Assembly: GCA_023386645.1 (NCBI GenBank)
Contig: JAEWJI010000048.1
Location: 4,711-68,710 of the forward strand
Source of the DNA: Pseudomonadota bacterium
Lineage (GTDB): Bacteria; Pseudomonadota; Alphaproteobacteria; Caulobacterales; Caulobacteraceae
Reading direction: 5' to 3'
DNA: 64,000 bases
Shown here: piece after piece, positions 52,675 to 62,250 of the stretch
Numbering within the stretch: position 1 is the first letter of the stretch
Layout: every line of letters begins with the position of its first letter
Position numbers and translations under genes: made by a program
The notes under the pieces: generated by a model
Database searches by the model: none
Told to the model about the DNA's origin: nothing
The model's input: only the letters and a program-made list of their open reading frames with translations

Positions 52675-53733
52675 ATGAACGCTCCCGTTCAATCCAATCA
52701 AAAGGCCGAACTGCTCCAGAACGTCGTGGAGCACGTCGACATCACCAGCTTCGACGCCCGGCCGATCATCGACTCGATGCGCAAGATGTCGTTCTCGAGC
52801 CGCGACACCGCGCGCGCCTCCGACATCTTCAACATGGCCATCGAGGACGAGACCTGCTCGCCCTGGCTGATCCTGGCCGGCTCGACCTCGGCCGGCGGCT
52901 GCATGCACGTGTACCGCGACATGGTGAAGTTCGGCATGATCGACGCCGTGGTCGCCACCGGCGCCTCGATCGTCGACATGGATTTCTTCGAGGCCCTGGG
53001 CTTCAAGCACTACCAGGCCGCCGGCCCGGTCGACGACAACGTGCTGCGCGACAACTACATCGACCGGATCTACGACACCTACATCGACGAGGAAGAACTC
53101 CAGGCCTGCGATCACACCATCCTGGAGATCGCCAACCGTCTCGAGCCGCGCGGCTACTCCTCGCGCGAGTTCATCTGGGAGATGGGCAAGTGGCTGTCGG
53201 AAGGGAACGCCAAGAAGGAAGGCAGCCTGATCCAGACCGCCTATGAGATGGGCGTGCCGATCTTCTGCCCGGCCTTCGTCGACTCTTCGGCCGGCTTCGG
53301 CCTGGTCAAGCACCAGAAGGAGCGGGCCGCCGCCGGCCAGCCCTACATGATGCTGGACGCGATCGCCGACTTCCGCGAACTGACCGACATCAAGATCGCG
53401 GCGGGCACCACCGGCCTGTTCATGGTGGGCGGCGGCGTGCCGAAGAACTTCGCCCAGGACACCGTCGTCTGCGCCGAGATCCTCGGCGTCGAGGCCGACA
53501 TGCACAAGTATGCGGTCCAGATCACGGTCGCCGACGTGCGGGACGGCGCCTGCTCGTCCTCGACGCTCAAGGAAGCCGCGTCCTGGGGCAAGGTCTCGAC
53601 CACCTACGAGCAGATGGTCTTCGCCGAAGCCACCACGGTCGTGCCGCTGATCGGCTCTGACGCCTATCACCGCGCCGGCTGGAAGAAGCGCGAGCCGCGC
53701 CGCTGGCAGAAGAAGCTCTTCGAGAAGGCCTAA
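52675..53733 (+). CDS. Deoxyhypusine synthase-like protein (possible homospermidine synthase)
   Basis: A 352-residue deoxyhypusine-synthase-family protein. Clear family parts are LILAGSTSAGGCMHVYRDMV, GASIVDMDFFEALG, VPIFCPAFVDSSAGF, MVGGGVPKNF, and the catalytic-lysine region STLKEAASWGK. Bacteria have no eIF5A, so such enzymes use other amine acceptors; plant homospermidine synthase arose from this family. Placement right after a decarboxylase supports a polyamine product, probably homospermidine. A strong terminator follows. Confidence 0.92.
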   Translation: MNAPVQSNQKAELLQNVVEHVDITSFDARPIIDSMRKMSFSSRDTARASDIFNMAIEDETCSPWLILAGSTSAGGCMHVYRDMVKFGMIDAVVATGASIVDMDFFEALGFKHYQAAGPVDDNVLRDNYIDRIYDTYIDEEELQACDHTILEIANRLEPRGYSSREFIWEMGKWLSEGNAKKEGSLIQTAYEMGVPIFCPAFVDSSAGFGLVKHQKERAAAGQPYMMLDAIADFRELTDIKIAAGTTGLFMVGGGVPKNFAQDTVVCAEILGVEADMHKYAVQITVADVRDGACSSSTLKEAASWGKVSTTYEQMVFAEATTVVPLIGSDAYHRAGWKKREPRRWQKKLFEKA

Positions 53734-53785
53734 CAGGCCGTGTCGGGTCAAAAAGGCGGCGCCTTCTGACGACGGTCAAGAAACT

Positions 53786-53812
53786 GGAGCCGGAGCGATC
53801 CGGCTCCTTTTT
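53786..53812 (+). terminator. Rho-independent terminator after the deoxyhypusine-synthase-like gene
   Basis: GGAGCCGG, six-base loop AGCGAT, CCGGCTCC, then five T. Perfect 8-bp GC-rich stem 52 bp after the stop codon. Confidence 0.93.
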
Positions 53813-53843
53813 CGTTTCTGCTCCTGAGCAACAGGAGCGAACC

Positions 53844-54263
53844 ATGTCCCAGGACCAGACCACCGAGGCCGTCGAGGCGGAGGACATGGGCGAGAAGCCG
53901 GATCTCGGCCGGACCCCCGACGGCATCCAGGCCGCGCTCAGCGGCTCGGACATGGGTTCAGACACCCGCGCGGGCTCGCTGAGGGGCGGCAGCGCCTCGG
54001 GCTCGGACAACGACCCCGATCAGGACGCGATCAACCAGACCCTGGCCAGCGAGGGTATGGCCGGCGGCGGACCGCAGGATCTCACGGGGCCGGCGGGCGA
54101 TCCGGCGGAGGGTTCGCGCGACGGCGCGGGCGGCTCGGGCGACGCGGAGGCGGTCAACAACGTCGGCGACGATACGGCCGATCTGACGGGTCCTCGCGGC
54201 GACCCGGTCGAAGGCAAGCCCTCGGCGTCAGGCGGCGACGACGCGGACGCCGCCAGCGGCTGA
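53844..54263 (+). CDS. Acidic low-complexity hypothetical protein with internal duplication
   Basis: A 139-residue soluble protein rich in Gly, Asp, Ala and Ser with no signal peptide. Two copies of a unit, DLTGPAGDPAEGSRDGAGG and DLTGPRGDPVEGKPSASGG, lie about 33 residues apart. ATG 53844 follows ACAGGAG by 6 nt, so translation is likely. It is probably disordered. Function unknown. Confidence 0.75.
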   Translation: MSQDQTTEAVEAEDMGEKPDLGRTPDGIQAALSGSDMGSDTRAGSLRGGSASGSDNDPDQDAINQTLASEGMAGGGPQDLTGPAGDPAEGSRDGAGGSGDAEAVNNVGDDTADLTGPRGDPVEGKPSASGGDDADAASG

Positions 54264-54330
54264 TCTGCCGCCTTGCTGTCGCCCCGGGGATGGGCCACGG
54301 TGCGATCAGTCATTGGGCGCCTCCCTATCC

Positions 54331-54855
54331 ATGAGCATGCGTAGATTGAAGCAGTCGGTCGGGCTCTGTCTGGCGGCCATCCTTGCGGCGGGCTGCCAGC
54401 CCCCGGCTCCGGCCGTCGAAGAGGGTTCGTCTTCGGCGGAGACGAAGGCGACTTCGACCGCGAGCGACTCGGCGGACGCCGAGGTGTCGACAGGGGCCGC
54501 GATGGCGGCGCCTCAGCCTTCGGCGCCTCGAGCCGACGCGGGCACGGACCTGCCGTCCTATGCCGCCCCCTACCCGGGCGCGGAGTTGAGCGACCAGACG
54601 CGGCACGCCTCGAACGGGGCCTCCGGCGGCTCCACCAGCTTCACCACCGCCGACAGCCCCGAGGCGGTCATCGCCTTCTACAAGACCCGGGCCGAGGCGG
54701 CGGGCCTGCGCTCCATGATGGCAATGAACCAGGGCGAGGCGCGGGCCTATGGCGCCGCCGGCGGCGCCCAGGGTCTTCAGTCGCTCCAGGTTGTCGCCGC
54801 CCCGGCCGAGGACGGGGGCACGACGGTGCAGCTGAACTGGACCCGGGGGGGATGA
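54331..54855 (+). CDS. Hypothetical lipoprotein
   Basis: A protein of about 174 residues. Signal MSMRRLKQSVGLCLAAILAAGC has a good lipobox (LAAGC). A Ser/Ala/Glu-rich linker of about 50 residues follows, then a small domain (YPGAELSDQTRHASN; SPEAVIAFYKTRAEAAGL; VQLNWTR) of the kind seen in other short envelope lipoproteins. ATG 54331 is preferred to TTG 54313. The stop overlaps the PAP2 gene start (ATGA), so the pair are co-translated. Confidence 0.8.
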   Translation: MSMRRLKQSVGLCLAAILAAGCQPPAPAVEEGSSSAETKATSTASDSADAEVSTGAAMAAPQPSAPRADAGTDLPSYAAPYPGAELSDQTRHASNGASGGSTSFTTADSPEAVIAFYKTRAEAAGLRSMMAMNQGEARAYGAAGGAQGLQSLQVVAAPAEDGGTTVQLNWTRGG

Positions 54856-55694
54856 AGCGCGCGGCGCTGATCGGCGCCGTCGCGGCGCTCGCCGGTTGCC
54901 AGGGCGTCGGCACGCCCGCCGCCCTGACCGAGCCCGTCGGCCCCGCCATGGCGTCGGGAAGCGCGACGGACGCCGCCACCGAGCACGGCGGCTATCTGGG
55001 GACAGAGGCGATCGCCCGGCTGGCCGCCGCCGTGCCCCCGGCCCCTACCCCGGGCTCGGGTATCGACCAGCGCGATCGGGAAGCCTCGCAGGGTTGGAAG
55101 GCCCATGAGGACAGCGACCGCTGGATGCTGGCCACCTCCCATGCCGAGCTGCGCCCGCCGCTGGCGCTCCAGCATTTCGACTGCGCCTTGGGGGTTCGGC
55201 TGGCCGACAGCGAGACGCCCGCCCTCGCCCGGATGATGCAGAAGGCGTTCGAGGACGCGGACGCGGCGGCGGAGATCGCCAAGCGCATCGCCCACCGGTC
55301 TCGCCCCGTGGGCGACGATCCCGACCGGCGGTCCTGCCAGCGGGTCGGCGAGGCGGGCCGGGCCAGCCCGAGCTATCCCTCCGGCAGCTCGACCGTGGGA
55401 ACGGTCGACGCCGAACTCCTCGCCCTGATCGCGCCCGCCCAGGCCGAGGCGGTGCGCGAGACCGGCCGGCAGATCGGCGTCAGCCGCCTGGTCTGCGCCA
55501 TGCACTACGACAGCGACGTCGCCGCCGGCGCCGCCCTCGGTCGCGCGGTGGCCGCCGAGATCGCGGCCACGCCGGCCTTCCAGGCGGATCTGACGGCGGC
55601 CCGCGCCGAGATCGAGGCGGCGCAAGCCAGGGGCCTGACCAATCCGGGCTGCGCGGCGGAACGACGCGCCTTCGCGGCCACGCCCCCGGCCTGA
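54852..55694 (+). CDS. PAP2 / class A acid phosphatase-like lipoprotein lacking the PSGH histidine
   Basis: A 280-residue exported protein with lipobox ALAGC. The PAP2 phosphatase signature is recognisable: KRIAHRSRP (KX6RP), YPSGSSTVG in place of PSGH, and SRLVCAMHYDSD (SRX5HX3D with the nucleophilic His). Thus the His thought to protonate the leaving group is Ser here, while the rest of the site is intact. Activity is uncertain. Class A acid phosphatases release phosphate from organic esters in the periplasm. It overlaps the lipoprotein gene and precedes the beta-helix gene by 5 nt. Confidence 0.85.
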   Translation: MKRAALIGAVAALAGCQGVGTPAALTEPVGPAMASGSATDAATEHGGYLGTEAIARLAAAVPPAPTPGSGIDQRDREASQGWKAHEDSDRWMLATSHAELRPPLALQHFDCALGVRLADSETPALARMMQKAFEDADAAAEIAKRIAHRSRPVGDDPDRRSCQRVGEAGRASPSYPSGSSTVGTVDAELLALIAPAQAEAVRETGRQIGVSRLVCAMHYDSDVAAGAALGRAVAAEIAATPAFQADLTAARAEIEAAQARGLTNPGCAAERRAFAATPPA

Positions 55695-55699
55695 CGGCC

Positions 55700-56683
55700 A
55701 TGACCGTCCTGGCGCTCGTGCTGGCGGGAGCCCTCCAGGCGGGAGCGGCTCCGGACCTTCCGGGCGCCCGCCCCTGCACCCTCGCCGAGATCGCGGCCCT
55801 GACCGCGCCCGCGCCGGATGGCGCCCCGCCCTTTCGGCTGGCCTGCCAGGCGACCCTGCCGCCGGGCGCCGCCATAACCCGTCGTATCCTGATCGAGGGC
55901 GCCGAAGCCTCCGGCGCCGGCCTGGACTGCGCCGGAGGCGCCCTGGGTCGGCCCGGCGCGCGCACCACCACCCAAGCTCCGACCGTCGCCGTCTGGTCGC
56001 GGCCCGGCGCACAGGGCTGGAGCCCGCCCACGGACGTGTTTTTCCGCGACTGCACGATTCATGGCGCGGTGCGAATCTGGGGGATGGGCGCGGGCGTGGG
56101 GATGAGCGCCCTGAGGGACTCCTCCAGAACCCCCGGCCATACCGAGGCGGCGCAGGACGCCGCTCCGCGCAACATCCGGCTGACCGACCTGACCTTCGTC
56201 GGGACAGGCTCGGTGCCCCTCTATGTCGGTCCGGGCGTCAGGGGGGTCCTGGTCGAGCGAGCGCGGTTCAGCGGCGTGTCCGATTCCGTCGCCATCTATC
56301 TCGACGCCGAGAGCGCCGGGGCGGCGATCGTGGACAGCCGCTTCGACATCCGGACCGAGCGCGAACAGATCGCGGTGGATGGTTCGGCTCACAACCTGAT
56401 CGCCCGGAACCGCTTCGAGCTGCGCCGCAGAGGCGGGGTTTTCCTCTATCGCAACTGCGGCGAGGACGGCGTGATCCGGCACCAGGCTCCAACCGGCAAC
56501 ACCATCGTCGACAACGACTTCGACGGCGCGGGCTGGATCAGGCCGAACGCGGTGGTGGTGGGGTCGCGGGAGGGCCGACGGCGCTACTGCGGCGATGACG
56601 CCGGCTGGCGCTTCGGCTCCAGTGCCGACGACGGAGACCGGGCGACCGGCAACACTGTCGCCCGCAACACCGTCAGACGGTAG
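55700..56683 (+). CDS. Secreted right-handed beta-helix protein
   Basis: A 327-residue protein with a short signal peptide (VLALVLAGALQAGAA). From about residue 110 it has parallel-beta-helix-type sequence: repeated short V/I-x-(D/N)-(S/N)-x-F units such as IVDSRFDIRTER, LIARNRFELRR, TIVDNDFDGAG and TVARNTV. Such folds occur in polysaccharide lyases and binding proteins, but I see no catalytic signature. It follows the PAP2 gene by 5 nt, likely in operon with it. Its last 11 nt overlap the convergent aguB end. Confidence 0.75.
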   Translation: MTVLALVLAGALQAGAAPDLPGARPCTLAEIAALTAPAPDGAPPFRLACQATLPPGAAITRRILIEGAEASGAGLDCAGGALGRPGARTTTQAPTVAVWSRPGAQGWSPPTDVFFRDCTIHGAVRIWGMGAGVGMSALRDSSRTPGHTEAAQDAAPRNIRLTDLTFVGTGSVPLYVGPGVRGVLVERARFSGVSDSVAIYLDAESAGAAIVDSRFDIRTEREQIAVDGSAHNLIARNRFELRRRGGVFLYRNCGEDGVIRHQAPTGNTIVDNDFDGAGWIRPNAVVVGSREGRRRYCGDDAGWRFGSSADDGDRATGNTVARNTVRR

Positions 56684-57544
56684 GACGCGGCCCGACCAGC
56701 GAGCCGTAGAGGTCCGTCCGGCGGTCGCGGAAGAATCCCCAGGCGGCGCGGTGCCGGTCGATGTAGTCCAGGTCGAAGGTGTGGACGAGCGCCCCCTCCT
56801 CCGTCCGGCCAAAGCTCTCGACCAGGTCGCCGCGATGGTCGGCGATGAAGGACGAGCCGTAGAAGACCTGGCCGACCTCGGTCGCGTATTCCGCACCTGT
56901 CCGATTGGCGCCGACGACCGGGACCACATTGGACACGGCGTGGCCCTGCATGGCGCGCCGCCAGGGGTCGGCGGTGTCCAGTTCCTTGTCGTGCGGCTCC
57001 GAGCCGATGGCGGTGGGATAGAACAGCACCTCGGCGCCCATCAGCATCATGGCCCGCGCGGTCTCCGGGTACCACTGATCCCAGCAGATGCCGACGCCGA
57101 CCCGACCGTGACGCGTGCTCCAGACCTTGAAGCCCGTGTCGCCGGGCCGGAAATAGTATTTCTCCTGATAGCCGGGGCCATCGGGGATGTGGCTCTTGCG
57201 ATAGACGCCGATCGCCGAACCGTCCGCGTCCAGCATAACCATGCTGTTGAAATAGTGGGGCCCTTCCCGCTCGAAGATCGAGACGGGGATGGCGACGCCC
57301 AGCTCGGCCGCGACCGGCTGTAGCGCAGTCACGCACGGGTGTTCACGCCAGGGAGAAGCGGTCCCGAACCACCTCTCCTCTTGCGACACGCAGAAGTACG
57401 GCCCCTGGAACAGCTCCGAGGGCAGGATCACCTGGGCGCCCTTCGACGCCGCCTCGCGCACCAGTTCGATGGTGCGGTCGATGTTCGCCTGCATGTCCTC
57501 GCCGTAGGAGGTCTGGAGGGCGGCGACGGTCATGGTGCGAGGCA

Positions 57545-57545
<1 letters not shown>
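56673..57545 (-). CDS. aguB: N-carbamoylputrescine amidase
   Basis: A 290-residue nitrilase-superfamily enzyme. The catalytic triad is visible: Glu in ILPSELFQGPYFC (about 44), Lys in YRKSHIPDGPGYQEKYYFRPG, and Cys in GVGICWDQWYPE. The sequence and length match AguB, which converts N-carbamoylputrescine to putrescine. ATG 57545 overlaps the aguA stop by one base (TGATG), so the two are coupled. Confidence 0.95.
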
Positions 57546-58615
<1,070 letters not shown>

Positions 58616-58649
58616 ATCAACGCGGGCCGCGCGTCGACGGCTCAAATGA

Positions 58650-58677
58650 AAAGGGCGGCCCGTGAGGACCGCCCTTT
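58650..58677 (-). terminator. Rho-independent terminator of the TonB receptor gene
   Basis: On the minus strand: AAAGGGCGG, ten-base loop, CCGCCCTTT, then a T-rich run. 9-bp stem, 23 bp after the receptor stop and ahead of aguA. Confidence 0.85.
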
Positions 58678-58700
58678 CCGTCTTCCGTGACCGGAGGCGC

Positions 58701-61700
58701 TTAGAAGCGGTAGCGCACGCCGATCTTGGCCTGCCAGACCGACTGGGCGCTGAACGACGCGGCCGAATCCTGGTTGATGCCGTCGTACTGGTAGAAGTTG
58801 CCGACGCCGGCGGCGCAGCCCGAGCTGGCGACCTGGCAGTTACGCGCCGCGATGTCGGTCGAGTAGTAGGGGAAGCCCAGCTGCTGGATCACGCCCCACT
58901 CGTCGTTCAGCAGGTTGCCGATGTTCTCGATGTCCGCATAGAGCGACAGGCGCGCGCCGCCCGGGAAGAAGGCCGGCAGCTCCTGCTCGATGTGGATGTC
59001 GAACTGGGTGATGTCCGGCGACTTGAAGGCGTTCCGCGGCGTGATCTGACCGGCGTATTCGATCAGGCCCGTGCGCTGCAGGTACTCGTTGAACGCCGTC
59101 AGGTTGAAGCCGGCGGCGTAGCGCACGATCGGATCGCTGGTGGCCGTAACGACCCCCGAGCTGTCGACTTGCGGCACGTAGAACAGCGAGCGCCGCTGGC
59201 TGACCGCACCGCTTTCCCCGAACAGGGCGCTCGAGTTGGAGTCGAAGGCGTAGCTGAAGTTCAGACCGGAGCGGCGCTGACCGAACAGGTTGATACGGGT
59301 CAGGTAGTCGCCGAAGAAGGCGCGGTCATAGCTGATGTTCAGCTTGATGGCGTCTTCGATCTCGTAGTTCGAGTCCGCGATTTCCGGACGGTTCGGGTCG
59401 ATGACCGCGACCTGCTGGTAGTTCGACAGGGCCACCGACGAGGTGCCGGGGTTTTGCTCGGTCGAGTCCAGGTAGGTGTAGGACAGGTTGAAGCCCAGGC
59501 CTTCCGCCCAGCCGTCGTACCAGTCCTTGCTCACCGAGATGGCGAACTGATCGGTCTCGCCGCCATCGAAGTTGGTCAGCATCAGCACGGTCTGGTTCAG
59601 CTGGGCCGTGGTCAGACCGCCGGCGGTGCCGAAGAAGGTCGGACGGCCGTCCGGGGCGGCCTGCGAGCGCTGGCGCTCGTAGTTCAGGTCGACCCAGCCG
59701 ATGCCCTTGTCGACTTCCGAGTGGATGTACTCGGCGCGCACGGTCCAGCCTTCACCCATGCCCCAGCGGCTCAGGTCGAACTCCTGGACGGCGCCCAGGG
59801 AGTATTTCCAGATCGAGGGGGTTTCGAACGCGGGGTCGATCACGTTGATCGTGCCGGTGCCCAGGTTGGCGCTCGACGTCACGCGGGTCTGGAAGATCGG
59901 GGCGACGTTGAAGCCGTCGACGTCGTCCAGGGCCGCGGCCTCGGCCGCCGTACAGACCGGGAAGCCCGAGGCGAACTGCGAGGTGTAGCCGTTCCGGCGG
60001 CACTGGAAGGTGCCCAGCAGGTTGCCGGTGTTGGTGTAGTTGTTCGACACCCAGACGTTCGGCGAGCCGCCCTGGAAGCGGCCGACGCCGCCGTAGACGG
60101 TCAGGCTGTCTGTCGGCTGCCAGTTGAAGCCGAAGCGCGGCTGCAGGACCGAGATACCGTCGATGTTGAAGTTGCTGGCGAAGCCGTAGTTGGCCTCGAA
60201 CAGCGGGTTGGCCTTCGGCCTGTCGCTGGATTCATAGACGTCGTAGCGAAGACCCGCGTTGATCGTCAGGTTCGGCGTGACCTGCCATTCGTCCTGCAGG
60301 AAGAAGGTGTTCAGGGCGAAGCCGAACTGGGCGGCGCCGTCGGCCTTGTTGTTCGACGCGGCGTTCTGATAGCCGATCGACGAGGCGCGGCCGGCCTGGA
60401 AGTCGGCCAGCGAGGCGAACTCGTACTCGCCGTTCGCGAACTGCACGAAGGCGTTGAAGATTTCGGTCTCTTCACGCTCGTAGCCAAAGGTGAAGCGGTG
60501 ACCCTCTTCGGCCTGATAGGTGCCGACGAAGCGGAACTGGTTGACGTCGTTGGTCAGCTGGTTGGCGTGACGCGAACGCTCCGGACCGAAGCGGATCGAG
60601 CGACGCGGGTTCGGACCGCCCGGGTTATCGAGATAGACCTGGAAGGCGGCGAAGTCGTTGCCGGCCAGCGAGCTGGACAGGTTCTCGACTTCCTTGCGCG
60701 AGATCGAGAACTCGGTCGAGAAACGGTCCGACCAGTCCGAGAACAGCTGGGCCTTGTAGGTCAGCAGGTTCGATTCCAGCACATAGGCCGACGACAGCAG
60801 GCCGACGCTGGGCGTCGAGGTGCTGGTCGAGGTGTTGTTCAGGCGCAGGTCGCCGCCTTCGGTCTGCTGGTACGAGAAGACCGCGCGGTGGTTGTCGTTG
60901 ATGTTCCAGTCGATCTTGCCGAAATACTTCTCGTCTTCGATCAGCAGTTCGTCGGCGGTCGCGTCCAGCGGGTCGAAGCCGTAGACGGTCTGGGCGATCT
61001 GGCGGACCTGGTCGACCTGGGCCTGGGTGATGCCCGGCACCTCGACGGCGGCGCCCGATCCGACCGGGCCGGTGAAGACCGGCTGGGTCGACTCATACTT
61101 TTCGTAGTTGAACAGGAAGAAGACGCGATCTTGCAGGATCGGGCCGCTGAGGGTGGCGCCCCAGGTGGTCTCCTCGAACTCCGAAGCCGACAGGTCGACG
61201 TTGCGCGTCGTGCCAGTCTGGAAGTCCTGGTAGGTGAAGGTGTCGCCCTGGAGGTCCGCGTCGGTGCGTTCCCAGAAGACCTCGCCGTGGAACTCGTTGC
61301 CGCCCGACTTGGTCACCGAGTTGACCACGCCGCCGGTGAAGGAGCCGTACTGGACATCGTAGGGGGCGATGTCGACGCTAACCGCTTGCAGGGCCGAGAC
61401 CGAGATCGGCGAGCGCTGGGTCGGATAGCCGTTGGCCTGCAGGCCGAAGTCATCGCCCTGACGGACGCCGTCGACCAGGAAGGCGTTGGCGCGGTTGCTC
61501 TGGCCGCCGATCGAAAGGGCGTCGTTGTTGGTGGCGTCGGTGGTCGCGAAGGGCGAGGTGCGGACGAAGTCGCGGATGTCGCGGTTGATCGTCGGCAGGG
61601 TGTCGATCGCGCTCTCGTTGAAGGTTGCGCGCGGGCTGGTCTGCAGGCGGCCGCTGCTGGCCGAACCGGTGACGATGATGTCTTCGACGCTGCCCGAGCC

Positions 61701-62033
61701 GATGAACAGGTCCAGGCTGGCGGGCGTGCCGATGCCGATGTTGGCGATGGTGTCGGTGACGTCGCCGAGTTCGGCCGAGGTGACCGTCACCTCGTAGGGG
61801 CCGCCGACGCGCAGGTTACGGGCGCTGTAGCCGCCGTTCGCGTCCGTGACGGCCCGGGCCTGGGTGCCCGAGGGGACGTGGGTGATGACCACGGTCGCAT
61901 TGGCGACGGGCTCTCCGGCCTGGTCGAACACCGAGCCGCGGATGCCGCCGGTGGTTTCCTGGGCGACGACCGCGGTGGCCCCCGACATCACGATGGCGGC
62001 GATGGACGCCCCGTACGCGAGCTTGCGAATCAT
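58701..62033 (-). CDS. Oar-like TonB-dependent receptor with carboxypeptidase-regulatory-like domain
   Basis: A 1110-residue outer-membrane receptor. Signal peptide (to about 24), then a CarboxypepD_reg-like beta domain (GGIRGSVFDQAGEPVANATVVIT, to about 110), a plug domain (NEFHGEVFWER after VVNSVTKSGG), and a large barrel ending in aromatic residues, ...IGVRYRF. The plan matches Oar/OmpA-related receptors of Caulobacteraceae and Xanthomonadales. A triple Pho box 95-123 bp upstream suggests induction by phosphate starvation. A terminator follows. Ligand unknown; a phosphorylated or phosphorus-containing compound is a fair guess. Confidence 0.94.
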   Translation of the reverse strand: MIRKLAYGASIAAIVMSGATAVVAQETTGGIRGSVFDQAGEPVANATVVITHVPSGTQARAVTDANGGYSARNLRVGGPYEVTVTSAELGDVTDTIANIGIGTPASLDLFIGSGSVEDIIVTGSASSGRLQTSPRATFNESAIDTLPTINRDIRDFVRTSPFATTDATNNDALSIGGQSNRANAFLVDGVRQGDDFGLQANGYPTQRSPISVSALQAVSVDIAPYDVQYGSFTGGVVNSVTKSGGNEFHGEVFWERTDADLQGDTFTYQDFQTGTTRNVDLSASEFEETTWGATLSGPILQDRVFFLFNYEKYESTQPVFTGPVGSGAAVEVPGITQAQVDQVRQIAQTVYGFDPLDATADELLIEDEKYFGKIDWNINDNHRAVFSYQQTEGGDLRLNNTSTSTSTPSVGLLSSAYVLESNLLTYKAQLFSDWSDRFSTEFSISRKEVENLSSSLAGNDFAAFQVYLDNPGGPNPRRSIRFGPERSRHANQLTNDVNQFRFVGTYQAEEGHRFTFGYEREETEIFNAFVQFANGEYEFASLADFQAGRASSIGYQNAASNNKADGAAQFGFALNTFFLQDEWQVTPNLTINAGLRYDVYESSDRPKANPLFEANYGFASNFNIDGISVLQPRFGFNWQPTDSLTVYGGVGRFQGGSPNVWVSNNYTNTGNLLGTFQCRRNGYTSQFASGFPVCTAAEAAALDDVDGFNVAPIFQTRVTSSANLGTGTINVIDPAFETPSIWKYSLGAVQEFDLSRWGMGEGWTVRAEYIHSEVDKGIGWVDLNYERQRSQAAPDGRPTFFGTAGGLTTAQLNQTVLMLTNFDGGETDQFAISVSKDWYDGWAEGLGFNLSYTYLDSTEQNPGTSSVALSNYQQVAVIDPNRPEIADSNYEIEDAIKLNISYDRAFFGDYLTRINLFGQRRSGLNFSYAFDSNSSALFGESGAVSQRRSLFYVPQVDSSGVVTATSDPIVRYAAGFNLTAFNEYLQRTGLIEYAGQITPRNAFKSPDITQFDIHIEQELPAFFPGGARLSLYADIENIGNLLNDEWGVIQQLGFPYYSTDIAARNCQVASSGCAAGVGNFYQYDGINQDSAASFSAQSVWQAKIGVRYRF

Positions 62034-62127
62034 TTCTGGTATCCCCTGATGCGGCGGGCATGAAAACGCTCAGGCGGCGCCGCCCGTTGAAATCGCGCCC
62101 CCTTTAGGCCGCCGATCCGAAGCTCGG

Positions 62128-62156
62128 GCGACAGATAGATGACAGAGATGTGACAG
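62128..62156 (-). promoter_or_regulatory. Pho box: three CTGTCAN repeats, 11-bp period
   Basis: On the minus strand CTGTCAC, ATCT, CTGTCAT, CTAT, CTGTCGC. The 7-mers at 62156-62150, 62145-62139 and 62134-62128 match the PhoB half-site, spaced by 4 bp as in known Pho boxes. It ends 95 bp before the TonB receptor start; CTAAAG downstream may act as -10. Confidence 0.85.
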
Positions 62157-62250
62157 CCCACAGGGGTGACGCGGGCGCCACACCACGGAGAGGGAAAAGT
62201 GGGTCTTTCGACCAGGATCGCCGGGAACGGAGCCTCCGACGATCCGCCGG

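Noticed and set aside
58662..62063. 1133-codon open frame on the + strand opposite the TonB receptor
   Set aside because: It is antisense to a clear receptor with signal peptide, domains and aromatic C terminus. Its product has no recognisable domain and is Val/Arg/Asp/Gly-rich as expected of a frame mirrored from GC-rich codons.
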